Origin: an uncultured Bacteroides sp.
GTDB taxonomy: Bacteria; Bacteroidota; Bacteroidia; Bacteroidales; Bacteroidaceae
DNA: 17,602 nt
Assembly: GCA_900553185.1 (NCBI GenBank)
Contig: USCT01000032.1
Coordinates: forward strand, 1 to 17,602
Reading direction: 5' to 3'
The stretch's first letter is position 1. Each line of letters starts with the position of its first letter. A program made the position numbers and the translations under genes. Shown in pieces: positions 1 to 6,884 of this stretch. The notes under the pieces were generated by a model, which saw only the letters and a list, made by a program, of their open reading frames with translations, was not told the DNA's origin and made no database searches.

Positions 1-50
1 AAAGTAAGAATTAATTCGCTTATTTATAATGTGATAATGTGTTTAGTAGG

Positions 51-968
51 TTAGTCGCCCACCATACTATCCCAGTTGCTGATGGCATTACCTTCTATGA
101 TAATATCTTCCTTTTTCAGTCTGAGAGTGTACTCATAAAGTTTACCTCCCGTAAACTCCGTGCCAAGCTTATCTGTAGAAGCTGTATAAGATATGCCGTT
201 ACGGGTATATTCAAACGTCAAATTCAAGGAAGTCGATAAAGTTACCGGATTCAGCAGAACGACAATCGTATATCCTCCTTCATCTACACTGGCTTCGGGC
301 GTCAGAGTCAGGGTAGAAACCGGTGACGGATCTTTTACCAGCTCATCGGCCGTAAAATTATCGCCAAAACAATATGTATGCGGAGTAACAATATCTTCTC
401 CTTCATACTTCACCGTATGCACAGTCATATTATCGTCGGCCTCGTTCTTGTTTACCACAATTTTCAGCATAGCGTATACATGCTGAAAAGCATCGGCTCC
501 CGTGAAAGAAACAATTCCTCCTCCATCCGAATAAGAGGCATCGCAATGTCCGGCCAGAAAATCCAGATTGCCTACATGATCCAGTTCCCCCGTCTGAGCA
601 GACAGGTCAGGCATAGGGACAGCTGTACGTACCGCTCCTTCCTGATAAGGATAAAAAGCGCAGAAATGAAAACTTTCCACCTTGTTTTCCCAGTTCAGAT
701 CGGATGCTGTATTCCAATTGGCACCATCATACTCCCAACAGCAGGCTTCCACTGCATCCGGATGGAAAAAACCTATCCGATCAGTCTCCATAAAGCTTGA
801 ATTTCCTTCTTCCGTCACGGTCGTTCTGCTCGTAACCCGATCCGAAGCAATGGATGCTTCCAGATACATCGGCATGCTATCCGACGGGGTTGTATACTCC
901 GGTTCTTTCTCGCTCTGGCAGGCTGCCAACAAACTGCAGAATCCTGCCAACAACATTACTTTCTTCAT
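51..968 (-). CDS. Fimbrillin-like (Mfa/FimA superfamily) lipoprotein
   Basis: The 305-aa product has a lipoprotein signal peptide: hydrophobic residues 5-16 and a lipobox LAAC with the acylated cysteine at residue 17. The residues after the cysteine (QSEKEPE) are acidic, like the Bacteroidota signal that sends lipoproteins to the cell surface. The body is beta-rich and has features common in Bacteroidales fimbrillin-like proteins: an early S-R-T/T-V-T segment (about 45-52), a 'DRIGFF' strand (63-68), a 'FTGADAFQHVYAML' segment (154-167) and a short C-terminal strand ending 'AISNWDSMVGD'. The family includes pilus subunits and tip or anchor proteins, and I cannot say which role applies. No other pilus gene is in view, so it is either a stand-alone member or the end of a cluster outside the window. 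Family call by pattern recognition; function inferred. Confidence 0.78.
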   Translation of the reverse strand: MKKVMLLAGFCSLLAACQSEKEPEYTTPSDSMPMYLEASIASDRVTSRTTVTEEGNSSFMETDRIGFFHPDAVEACCWEYDGANWNTASDLNWENKVESFHFCAFYPYQEGAVRTAVPMPDLSAQTGELDHVGNLDFLAGHCDASYSDGGGIVSFTGADAFQHVYAMLKIVVNKNEADDNMTVHTVKYEGEDIVTPHTYCFGDNFTADELVKDPSPVSTLTLTPEASVDEGGYTIVVLLNPVTLSTSLNLTFEYTRNGISYTASTDKLGTEFTGGKLYEYTLRLKKEDIIIEGNAISNWDSMVGD

Positions 969-1018
969 ACTCTCAAAATTTTTAATTAATGATTCTGTAA
1001 TACTTATAACGCCGCACT

Positions 1019-1032
1019 TGAAAGAACTTTCA
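1019..1032. promoter_or_regulatory. Short palindrome between divergent fimbrillin and phosphatase genes
   Basis: TGAAAGAACTTTCA is a perfect dyad with 6-bp arms around AA. It lies about 50 bp upstream of the fimbrillin start, in the 158-bp divergent intergenic region. It could be an operator or chance; nothing else supports function. Confidence 0.25.
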
Positions 1033-1084
1033 TCCCTAAGAACTTTTTTTTAATGATTTGTATGAGCAAAAAATATCTTTTCCC

Positions 1085-1092
1085 TATTTTTG
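1085..1092 (+). promoter_or_regulatory. Bacteroidota -7 box for alkaline phosphatase
   Basis: TATTTTTG matches TAnnTTTG and ends 34 bp before the ATG at 1127. A TTTG at 1057-1060 could be the -33 element, but its 24-bp spacing is longer than the usual 19-21. The box lies inside the longer reading frame that opens with TTG at 1058, which favours 1127 as the true start. Confidence 0.55.
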
Positions 1093-1126
1093 CGCAAAGA
1101 CAGTTAAACTTTTTACAAATTCATTC

Positions 1127-2545
1127 ATGAAGAAGATTTCATTTCTACTCGCATTCATTCTGCTGGCAACTTATTATTCATTCGCCCAGCAGGCCAAGTA
1201 TGTATTCTACTTTATCGGAGACGGTATGGGAGTAAATCAGGTACAAGGGACGGAGCTTTACCGGGGAGAGCTGAACGGGAAAATCGGAATTATTCCGCTG
1301 CAATTCACGCAATTCCCCTATGCAACCGTTGCGACAACTTTCTCAGCGACCAACGGTGTAACCGATTCTGCCGCAGCCGGAACAGCACTGGCTACCGGCA
1401 ACAAGACTAAAAACGGAGCCATCGGTGTATTGAAAGATCAGGAAACCTCTGTAAGCAGTGTCGCTGTATGGGCCAAGGAGTCCGGTCACCGGGTAGGTGT
1501 AGCTACCAGCGTCAGCGTAGATCATGCAACACCGGCTGCCTTCTATGCACATGCAGCCGGACGTGACAGTTATTATAAAATAGGAAAGGACCTGTACAAA
1601 GCCGGATTCGACTTTTATGCCGGTTCTGATTTTCTGGAACCAACAGACAAATCAGGAAAAGATGCCGATAATCTTTATGAACTGGCCGGTAAGAATGGAT
1701 ATACCATAGCCCGCGGCTACAAGGATTACCAGAAAAAAAGCAAGAAAGCCGAAAAAATGATTCTGTTTCAGTCGGAAGAAGCTTCTCAAAAAGACCGTTA
1801 TTCCATTCCGTACGCCATCGACCGTCAGAAAAACGACCTGACTCTGCAAGAAATCACCCGTTCCGCGCTGAACTTTCTGTCAAAAGATCTGTCAAAAGGA
1901 TTTTTCCTGATGGTAGAAGGTGGAAAAATCGACTGGGCCTGCCACAGCAACGATGCAGCAACCACATTCCACGAAGTAGAGGATTTCGACAACGCCATCA
2001 AGGTCGCTTACGAATTCTACGAACAACATCCGGATGAGACCCTGATTGTAGTTACAGCCGACCACGAAACCGGAGGAATCGTTCTGGGTAAAGGTCCGTA
2101 CGAACTGAACTTGCAGGTATTGAAAAACCAGCGTGTAAGCGAACAGGGATTCACACGGATCATCAACAACCTGCGTATGAAAACCAAAAATCAGGTTTCC
2201 TGGGAAAGTATCCAAAAGGCACTGAAAGAAAACTTCGGATTCTGGGACACCGTACAACTCACTGAAAAACAGGAAGCCAGCCTGAAAGCCGTATACGAGA
2301 AAAGTTTCCTGAATCAGGAAGTTAAACTGGAAAAGAGCGAATATGCCCAGGACGAACCCATCGCAGCCGAGGCCAAACGCATTCTGGACGACATTGCCCT
2401 GGTAGGATGGACCAGTGGCGGACACTCTGCCGGATATGTCCCGGTATTTGCCATCGGTGCAGGAGCCGACATATTCCAGGGACGCATTGACAATACGGAA
2501 ATTCCATTCAAGATAGCCGAAGCTGCAGGTTACAGTCATCCGTAA
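1127..2545 (+). CDS. Secreted alkaline phosphatase (PhoA-type)
   Basis: Hydrolyses phosphate monoesters outside the cytoplasm, releasing inorganic phosphate. The 472-aa protein has a Sec signal peptide (residues 1-20, cut likely after SFA before QQ). It carries all core motifs of the PF00245 family: the metal aspartate in 'IGDGMG' (D32), the nucleophile in 'TDSAAAGTALATG' (D80-S81), 'VDHATPAAF' (about 131-139), 'VEGGKIDWACHSND' (E264, D269, H273), 'TADHETGG' (D312, H313) and 'TSGGHSAG' (H433). The nucleophile is serine, as in PhoA, not threonine as in PafA-type enzymes. A longer in-frame start (TTG, 1058) is rejected because it would sit upstream of the promoter box and of the signal peptide. 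The stop is only 6 bp from the stop of the convergent HhH gene. I see no PhoB-type box I could defend. Confidence 0.95.
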   Translation: MKKISFLLAFILLATYYSFAQQAKYVFYFIGDGMGVNQVQGTELYRGELNGKIGIIPLQFTQFPYATVATTFSATNGVTDSAAAGTALATGNKTKNGAIGVLKDQETSVSSVAVWAKESGHRVGVATSVSVDHATPAAFYAHAAGRDSYYKIGKDLYKAGFDFYAGSDFLEPTDKSGKDADNLYELAGKNGYTIARGYKDYQKKSKKAEKMILFQSEEASQKDRYSIPYAIDRQKNDLTLQEITRSALNFLSKDLSKGFFLMVEGGKIDWACHSNDAATTFHEVEDFDNAIKVAYEFYEQHPDETLIVVTADHETGGIVLGKGPYELNLQVLKNQRVSEQGFTRIINNLRMKTKNQVSWESIQKALKENFGFWDTVQLTEKQEASLKAVYEKSFLNQEVKLEKSEYAQDEPIAAEAKRILDDIALVGWTSGGHSAGYVPVFAIGAGADIFQGRIDNTEIPFKIAEAAGYSHP

Positions 2546-2551
2546 CAACTG

Positions 2552-3460
2552 CTATTCGAACGACAAATAAGGAGACAACCGTTCAAGGTCTTTCTCAGTA
2601 AACTCCTGAAACAGGGACAGCTGGGAAAGGCCTTTAATTTTTCCCCGTTTCCGCCGGTATTCCAGAATTGCCTTAGCCTTGTAAAAATTCATATAAGGAT
2701 GGTTCCGGAGACGATCAAGTCCGAAACGGTTCACCTGAATCTTCCTTACAGACGAAACATCACAGGTAAACCAGACATTGAGTGAATCCGCCCAAAACGG
2801 CAGTTCCCTCAACTGTGATACCTGTACGTACCCTCCCAAGCGTTCACGATAAGCCACAATCATCCGCGCCCTTCCGCTTCCAATACCCGGAATCTGTTTC
2901 AGCAAAGCAGTATCGGCTTTATTCAATTCAACCACCGTGCCTGCAGGCAGTTTTACAGGAAACAGCGGCTCCGACTTTGGGGAAATCTCTGTCTGTTTCC
3001 GTTCGGCCGCACTCTGGTCAGGAAATCTCAAATAAGGTTTCAACGACAGGAAAAGCGCAGAATCCAGTCCGTAAATCCGGGCAAACGAGGCTTCCGAACG
3101 AAAGGTTCCGCCTTTTGCCCGATACCGGAGGATGTTTCGGACCACATAACCGGGTATACCCAAGGAGCACAGCTGGAGCGAATCAGCCACGTTCGGATCA
3201 AAAGGTTGCAAGACAACAGGCATGGACGTTTCCTTCCGTGAAAGACGTCTTACTGCCGTCTCCGAGCGTTGCTTCTTTTCCAGCGTCCTCACCTGCAACA
3301 GGAAGGAATCGGCCTCCGCATCGTAACATACCCTTGTCTCTTCCTGACGGTGCCGCCAGGAAAGACAGGCTGCAATACCCCCCAGCAAGGCCAGCAGAAC
3401 CAGCAACAGGCAAATGACACGACGCTCAGAACGACTATAGTAGAAAAAATCATTCCACAT
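2552..3460 (-). CDS. Membrane-anchored helix-hairpin-helix (ComEA-like) protein
   Basis: The 302-aa product has one N-terminal membrane segment (about residues 15-34) after a short basic cytoplasmic tail. A charged linker follows, then three HhH-type repeats: about 86-145 ('FDPNVADSLQLCSLGIPGYVVRNILRYR'), 176-222 ('VELNKADTALLKQIPGIGSGRARMIVAYR', the best copy) and 243-300. This layout resembles ComEA, which binds incoming DNA in competent bacteria, and many Bacteroidota have such multi-HhH proteins without a proven role. It starts 19 bp after the transporter stop codon and is probably co-transcribed with it. DNA binding is inferred from the family; topology (repeats outside or inside) is not certain. 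Confidence 0.85.
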   Translation of the reverse strand: MWNDFFYYSRSERRVICLLLVLLALLGGIAACLSWRHRQEETRVCYDAEADSFLLQVRTLEKKQRSETAVRRLSRKETSMPVVLQPFDPNVADSLQLCSLGIPGYVVRNILRYRAKGGTFRSEASFARIYGLDSALFLSLKPYLRFPDQSAAERKQTEISPKSEPLFPVKLPAGTVVELNKADTALLKQIPGIGSGRARMIVAYRERLGGYVQVSQLRELPFWADSLNVWFTCDVSSVRKIQVNRFGLDRLRNHPYMNFYKAKAILEYRRKRGKIKGLSQLSLFQEFTEKDLERLSPYLSFE

Positions 3461-3479
3461 GAGGCCCCCTTCTCTTACT

Positions 3480-4850
3480 TTATCCCAGCCATCCCAGCTC
3501 GTTCAGGAAAATCAGTGCAATTCCGACAGGAGCCACAAAACGTAACACGACCAGATACACCGGGAAATAACTTCCTTTCAGCCGTCCGTAATTGGTCACT
3601 TCACCACGTACCAGTTTCCGGTCAAGAATCCATCCCACAAATACGGCAGACAACATCGCTCCAACAGGAAGCATAATCTTTGCCGTAAGGAAATCCAGCG
3701 CACTGAAAAATTCCAGCCCGCCAAACGTAAAGTTCTTCCAGACACCCAACGAAAGAGAAGAAACGATACCTATGACAAGACAACCGGACGTAACCAGTGT
3801 TGCCGCACGCCCACGGGTAAATCCAAACTTCTCACACAAAAACGCAGTAGACACTTCATGCAGAGAAATGGTGGACGTAAGAGCAGCCAGTGCCAGCAGA
3901 ACATAAAAAGCCACCGAGCAAAGCAATGCCATAAAGGGAATGCCGGCAAACGCCTGCTGAAAGACATTGGGCAAAGTGATAAAAATCAAGGAAGGCCCGG
4001 CATCCGGATTGATACCAACAGCAAAAGCCGCCGGAAAGATAATCAGACCGGACAAGATGGCTACAAATGTATCAATCAATCCCACACTCATGGCTGTAGC
4101 TCCCAAACGCGTGTTTTCACCGAAATAAGAAGCATACGTCGACAGGCACCCCATGCCCAAGCTCAGCGAAAAGAAGGCCTGTCCCATCGCACCCAGAAAA
4201 ACATCCGCGGTAACCTTACTGAAATCCGGTTTCAACAAAAAGCTGATTCCTTTTTCCGCTCCCGGAAGCATGACCGAACAGCAGGCCAGTACAATGACCA
4301 GTATAAACAAGGCGGGCATCAGAATCTTGGCAGATTTTTCTATACCGTCTTTTACTCCCTTTGCCACCACATAATGTGTCACAAACAAGAAAACAGCCAG
4401 CCAAAGCAACGGTCGGAACGGATTTGCAGAAAACTCGTCAAACATCTGGATATACTCCGCCGGAGCCTTGCCTGCCAGTCCTCCGGTAAGAGCCTGATAA
4501 ATATATTCCAATGTCCATCCGGCAACTACCGAATAGTATCCCAAAATCAGAAACCCGGTCAAAACACCCAGATAACCTACCCATTTCCACGGTGTATGCG
4601 GCGCCAGCACTTTATAAGCTTCGCCGGTACTGGCCTTGGCCCGACGACCGATGGTAAATTCGGCAATCATAATGGGAAGGCCAAACAAGAATACCAGACC
4701 AATATATATCAAAATAAAAGCGGCTCCTCCGTGGTTTCCGGTTTCATAAGGGAAACGCCACACGTTTCCCAATCCTACAGCCGATCCGGCAGCAGCCAGA
4801 ATTGCCCCCAACCTGCTGCCAAAATTCACACGTTCTTCATCATTTCTCAT
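3480..4850 (-). CDS. Sodium-dependent transporter, NSS (SNF) family
   Basis: Secondary transporter that uses the Na+ gradient to import amino acids or related compounds across the inner membrane. The 456-aa protein has 11-12 hydrophobic segments. Its first segment carries the family signature 'AAAGSAVGLGNVWRFPY' (about 19-35), with the unwound Gly-containing stretch that forms the substrate and Na+ sites in LeuT-like proteins. A TM6-type segment follows ('AFFSLSLGMGCLSTYASYF', about 225-245). The length is normal for bacterial members such as Tyt1 and MhsT. Substrate cannot be read from sequence. It is the first gene of a likely two-gene unit with the HhH protein, and its upstream region is shared with the divergent VanZ-like gene. 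Confidence 0.95.
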   Translation of the reverse strand: MRNDEERVNFGSRLGAILAAAGSAVGLGNVWRFPYETGNHGGAAFILIYIGLVFLFGLPIMIAEFTIGRRAKASTGEAYKVLAPHTPWKWVGYLGVLTGFLILGYYSVVAGWTLEYIYQALTGGLAGKAPAEYIQMFDEFSANPFRPLLWLAVFLFVTHYVVAKGVKDGIEKSAKILMPALFILVIVLACCSVMLPGAEKGISFLLKPDFSKVTADVFLGAMGQAFFSLSLGMGCLSTYASYFGENTRLGATAMSVGLIDTFVAILSGLIIFPAAFAVGINPDAGPSLIFITLPNVFQQAFAGIPFMALLCSVAFYVLLALAALTSTISLHEVSTAFLCEKFGFTRGRAATLVTSGCLVIGIVSSLSLGVWKNFTFGGLEFFSALDFLTAKIMLPVGAMLSAVFVGWILDRKLVRGEVTNYGRLKGSYFPVYLVVLRFVAPVGIALIFLNELGWLG

Positions 4851-4891
4851 AAATTACCTCGTTTTAGTTACAATTTCATTTTTATAGCCCA

Positions 4892-4899
4892 CAAAAATA
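4892..4899 (-). promoter_or_regulatory. Bacteroidota -7 box for NSS transporter
   Basis: Read on the minus strand this is TATTTTTG (TAnnTTTG), 41 bp upstream of the transporter ATG. No TTTG -33 element is seen at the normal spacing. Confidence 0.5.
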
Positions 4900-4909
4900 C
4901 AATTTTTTA

Positions 4910-4917
4910 TATCTTTG
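4910..4917 (+). promoter_or_regulatory. Bacteroidota -7 box for VanZ-like gene
   Basis: TATCTTTG matches TAnnTTTG and lies 22 bp upstream of the ATG at 4940. It is only 10 bp from the opposing -7 box of the transporter, so RNA polymerase could hardly occupy both at once. Confidence 0.6.
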
Positions 4918-4939
4918 CCCATCAGAAACTTTATAAATT

Positions 4940-5335
4940 ATGCTTTACTACATCAAACATTATCCCATTTCAATCGCAATCGTAGTTGTTATCTGCTATT
5001 TATCCTTCTTTTCACCTCCCAAAACAGAACTAAATGAAATCCCCAATATCGACAAGCTTGTACATTTCTGCATGTATTTCGGCCTTAGCAGCATAATCTG
5101 GATAGAATACCTTCGTTCCCATCCCATCATCCGCCGGAAACGAATCATGGCAGGCGCCATCCTTTTTCCCATACTGACAAGCGGACTCATTGAAATCTTA
5201 CAAGAAAACTGTACGGCGACACGCAGCGGAGACTGGCTCGATTTTATCGCCAATTCCATTGGGGTACTCGCAGCCATTCCCGCAGGATATTACGTATACC
5301 GCCCCATCATCCGGAAATACCTCAACCGTCGCTGA
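4940..5335 (+). CDS. VanZ-like family membrane protein
   Basis: A 131-aa integral membrane protein with about four hydrophobic segments (roughly 8-25, 42-58, 68-87, 103-120). It shows the polar signature of the VanZ-like family: 'DKLVHFCMYFGL' (D38, K39, H42), 'SGLIEILQ' (E85, Q88) and 'RSGDWLDFIANSIG' (R95, D98, D101, N105). VanZ itself gives low-level teicoplanin resistance, but most members, including single-gene copies like this one, have no known function. Nothing nearby suggests a glycopeptide resistance cluster, so resistance should not be inferred. It is transcribed alone and ends before a shared terminator-like hairpin. Confidence 0.88.
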   Translation: MLYYIKHYPISIAIVVVICYLSFFSPPKTELNEIPNIDKLVHFCMYFGLSSIIWIEYLRSHPIIRRKRIMAGAILFPILTSGLIEILQENCTATRSGDWLDFIANSIGVLAAIPAGYYVYRPIIRKYLNRR

Positions 5336-5360
5336 CAGCCGTACTTGTATAATAACGCAA

Positions 5361-5392
5361 AGGCACCGAATACTTCACAGCATCCGGTGCCT
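5361..5392. terminator. Hairpin between convergent VanZ-like and sigma-factor genes
   Basis: AGGCACCG (5361-5368) pairs with CGGTGCCT (5385-5392) around a 16-nt loop. It sits between two converging stop codons (5335 and 5421), the expected place for a bidirectional terminator. No clear U-run follows on either strand, so this is moderate evidence. Confidence 0.55.
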
Positions 5393-5420
5393 CAAATTTA
5401 AAAATAGAGAGTTATTTTGT

Positions 5421-5924
5421 TCAACGGAAATCTTTCAAGTCTTCCTGTAGTTTCTGACGGGTAATATAGATACGGCTTTTCACGGTACCCAAAGGTAATC
5501 CCAGCCGGTCGGCGATTTCCCGATATTTAAAACCGGAAACATACATGGCAAAAGGAACACGATATTCTTTCGGCAAACTGTTCACGATGTGACGTATCTC
5601 CTTCAGGTCATGAGCAATCTCCGTGGAATCCACCTCCACATCGATTCCCTGATTCAGGAAGTACTGGTTATCCGTAGTATCTACGTATGTCTGGTCACGT
5701 AAAGCCTTCCGGTAATTATTGATAAATATATTTCGCATGATGGTATAAATCCATCCTTTGAAATTTGTTTCATCCGTATATTTGTCTTCATTGTCCAATG
5801 CTTTCAGCGAAGTCTCCTGAAGGAGATCGTTTGCCTCCTCGTGATTTGAAGTAAGCTTGTATGCAAAGTTCAACAGTTCAGGCTGCATGCGAAGCAGGTT
5901 CTGAGCAAAATTCGTTGTTTTCAT
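5421..5924 (-). CDS. ECF-type RNA polymerase sigma factor
   Basis: A 167-aa sigma-70 family protein of the extracytoplasmic-function type. Region 2 spans about residues 15-75 ('DLLQETSLKALDNEDKYT', 'FKGWIYTIMRNIFINNYRK'). Region 4 spans about 112-162 ('LPKEYRVPFAMYVSGFKYREIADRLG', 'TVKSRIYITRQKL', a helix-turn-helix that reads the -35/-33 element). The ATG at 5924 gives the normal ECF N-terminus; the open frame runs on to 6005, but that extension has no sigma similarity and is rejected. No anti-sigma gene is adjacent: the neighbours are CYTH (upstream, same strand, 191 bp away) and the convergent VanZ-like gene. Control may therefore be transcriptional, which makes the dyads at 6031-6081 relevant. 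The stimulus and regulon are unknown. Confidence 0.95.
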   Translation of the reverse strand: MKTTNFAQNLLRMQPELLNFAYKLTSNHEEANDLLQETSLKALDNEDKYTDETNFKGWIYTIMRNIFINNYRKALRDQTYVDTTDNQYFLNQGIDVEVDSTEIAHDLKEIRHIVNSLPKEYRVPFAMYVSGFKYREIADRLGLPLGTVKSRIYITRQKLQEDLKDFR

Positions 5925-6030
5925 AATGTCTGTTTTCGAGATTAAAATTCTTTTTTTGTTTAGTCTCCGCAATATTACAGACAAAAGCATGAGAACACCA
6001 CCCAAAAGCTGTTATCCCGCAGGGTATAAA

Positions 6031-6081
6031 CTATCAATGATAGATTTTACCCCCTTAAATAACAGTTTACAGGGGGTAAAA
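6031..6081. repeat. Adjacent inverted repeats upstream of the sigma-factor gene
   Basis: CTATCA-A-TGATAG (6031-6043) is a perfect 6-bp dyad. One base later, TTTTACCCCC (6045-6054) and GGGGGTAAAA (6072-6081) form a perfect 10-bp inverted repeat with a 17-nt spacer. A third, imperfect dyad lies at about 6011-6029 (TTATCCC/GGGTATAA). The long stem has T on its 5' foot and A on its 3' foot on both strands, unlike an intrinsic terminator. A protein-binding site or a folded 5' leader of the sigma gene fits better, but CYTH 3'-end formation remains possible. Confidence 0.5.
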
Positions 6082-6115
6082 ACGGTATTTAAACAAGTTT
6101 CAAAGCCCTTTCAAG

Positions 6116-6592
6116 TCATTTTTTCCAACGGCAATAGGGTTCTTTCATCAGAAAGGAATTATAATATTTCACCTGTCCGGTCACTTCCTCTCCTAAAAAA
6201 TCCGGACGCAGAAAAGCCTCGTTCTCCGACTTCAATTCCACTTCCGCCACCACCAGGCCCTGATTCTCTCCATAAAACTCATCCACCTCAAAGACATGGT
6301 CGCCCGCCTTTACCAGGTAACGGGTCTTGTCGATCATGCCGGGTTCACACAACCGCATCAGTTCTTCTGCTTCCTCCAGCGACAATTCACGTTCCCATTC
6401 ATACCGACTGGTACCCGATGCATTGGACGGCCCCTTGATTGTAAGATACCCTTTCCCGTCACGTATGCGGATGCGAACAGTCCGTCCGCGCATACTGCAG
6501 ATATATCCCTGCTTGATACGGCTGCTGCTATAAGCCATCGCCCGATAGGAATCATCTTTTACCAGAAACTTCCTTTCTATCTCCTGTGCCAT
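6116..6592 (-). CDS. CYTH-domain protein (triphosphate tunnel metalloenzyme family)
   Basis: A 158-aa single-domain CYTH protein. The family hydrolyses or cyclises triphosphate substrates (inorganic triphosphate, thiamine triphosphate, or ATP in class IV adenylate cyclases) inside a beta-barrel tunnel with a divalent metal. It shows the N-terminal ExExK motif (E4, E6, K8 in 'QEIERKFLV'), the basic tunnel strand 'VRIRIRD' (R40, R42), 'TIKG' (K53), 'YEWEREL' (E65, E67), R91, 'VDEFYG' (D104, E105) and the acidic strand 'AEVELKSE' (E117, E119). Small bacterial members are most often tripolyphosphatases; the name adenylate cyclase often attached to them is not safe here. The frame extends to 6649, but that start lies inside a terminator-type hairpin, so 6592 is chosen. 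Cytoplasmic. Confidence 0.92.
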   Translation of the reverse strand: MAQEIERKFLVKDDSYRAMAYSSSRIKQGYICSMRGRTVRIRIRDGKGYLTIKGPSNASGTSRYEWERELSLEEAEELMRLCEPGMIDKTRYLVKAGDHVFEVDEFYGENQGLVVAEVELKSENEAFLRPDFLGEEVTGQVKYYNSFLMKEPYCRWKK

Positions 6593-6612
6593 ATTTACTG
6601 TATTTATTCCAT

Positions 6613-6691
6613 AAAAAAAGCATTGCCACACCGAAGATACCGGTTCCAAGGAACTACAGATTCCTTACCGTCTATCCGCGGATGGCAATGC
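6613..6691 (-). terminator. Long intrinsic terminator or attenuator hairpin upstream of CYTH gene
   Basis: On the minus strand GCATTGCCA (6691-6683) pairs with TGGCAATGC (6628-6620) and is followed at once by seven T residues (6619-6613). Inside, further arms pair in register: GATA/TATC, CGGT/ACCG and AAGGAA/TTCCTT around a 7-nt apical loop, giving one long rod of about 23 pairs with internal loops. It begins 21 bp after the stop of the 46-aa gene and ends 20 bp before the CYTH start. It is probably the terminator of the small gene and may control read-through into CYTH. Confidence 0.75.
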
Positions 6692-6712
6692 CCCGACTTA
6701 AAATTCTTTCAC

Positions 6713-6853
6713 TCAAGAAGCTAATGCGTACCCCACAATAATCAGAGCAGCCAGCAACAACAAGGCGATGCAAATCGATTTAAACAGACGATTTGCCTTT
6801 TCCTCTTCCCGTTTACTGTAGTTTTGCCTCTTGAGATTATTACTTTTTCCCAT
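6713..6853 (-). CDS. 46-aa single-pass membrane miniprotein, unknown function
   Basis: An intact ATG-TGA frame encodes 46 residues: a very basic, polar N-terminus (MGKSNNLKRQNYSKREEEKA) followed by a hydrophobic helix (about 27-45, 'SICIALLLLAALIIVGYALA'). An in-frame stop three codons upstream fixes the start. It has its own promoter with near-ideal -33 and -7 boxes and is followed by a strong hairpin with a T-run, so it looks like a complete transcription unit of about 270 nt lying between prfB and the CYTH gene. The basic end should stay in the cytoplasm. I do not recognise the family. The RNA could also act as a regulatory transcript. Confidence 0.72.
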   Translation of the reverse strand: MGKSNNLKRQNYSKREEEKANRLFKSICIALLLLAALIIVGYALAS

Positions 6854-6884
6854 AGTTTCTTATAATTTAAGATTGAAGATTTTT

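Noticed and set aside
1892..2548. A 218-codon minus-strand open frame
   Set aside because: Antisense to the alkaline phosphatase, whose catalytic motifs are all on the plus strand; no recognisable motif in the mirror product.
3858..4985. A 375-codon plus-strand open frame
   Set aside because: It is antisense to the clearly conserved NSS transporter and continues into the VanZ promoter region. Its product is Q/R/S/H-rich, without domain logic, as expected of a mirror frame.
4940..5335. Glycopeptide resistance determinant
   Set aside because: Only the VanZ-like fold is present. No vanR/S/H/A/X-type gene is nearby, and single VanZ-like proteins are common in genomes without such resistance.
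6593..6649. A 19-codon N-terminal extension of the CYTH protein
   Set aside because: It would be encoded inside the terminator hairpin and T-run. The CYTH fold starts at the ExExK motif right after the ATG at 6592.
6620..6691. A tRNA-like or sRNA gene in the hairpin region
   Set aside because: There is no 7-bp acceptor stem with D-, anticodon- and T-arm consensus. The arms stack as one rod followed by a T-run, which fits a terminator or attenuator.
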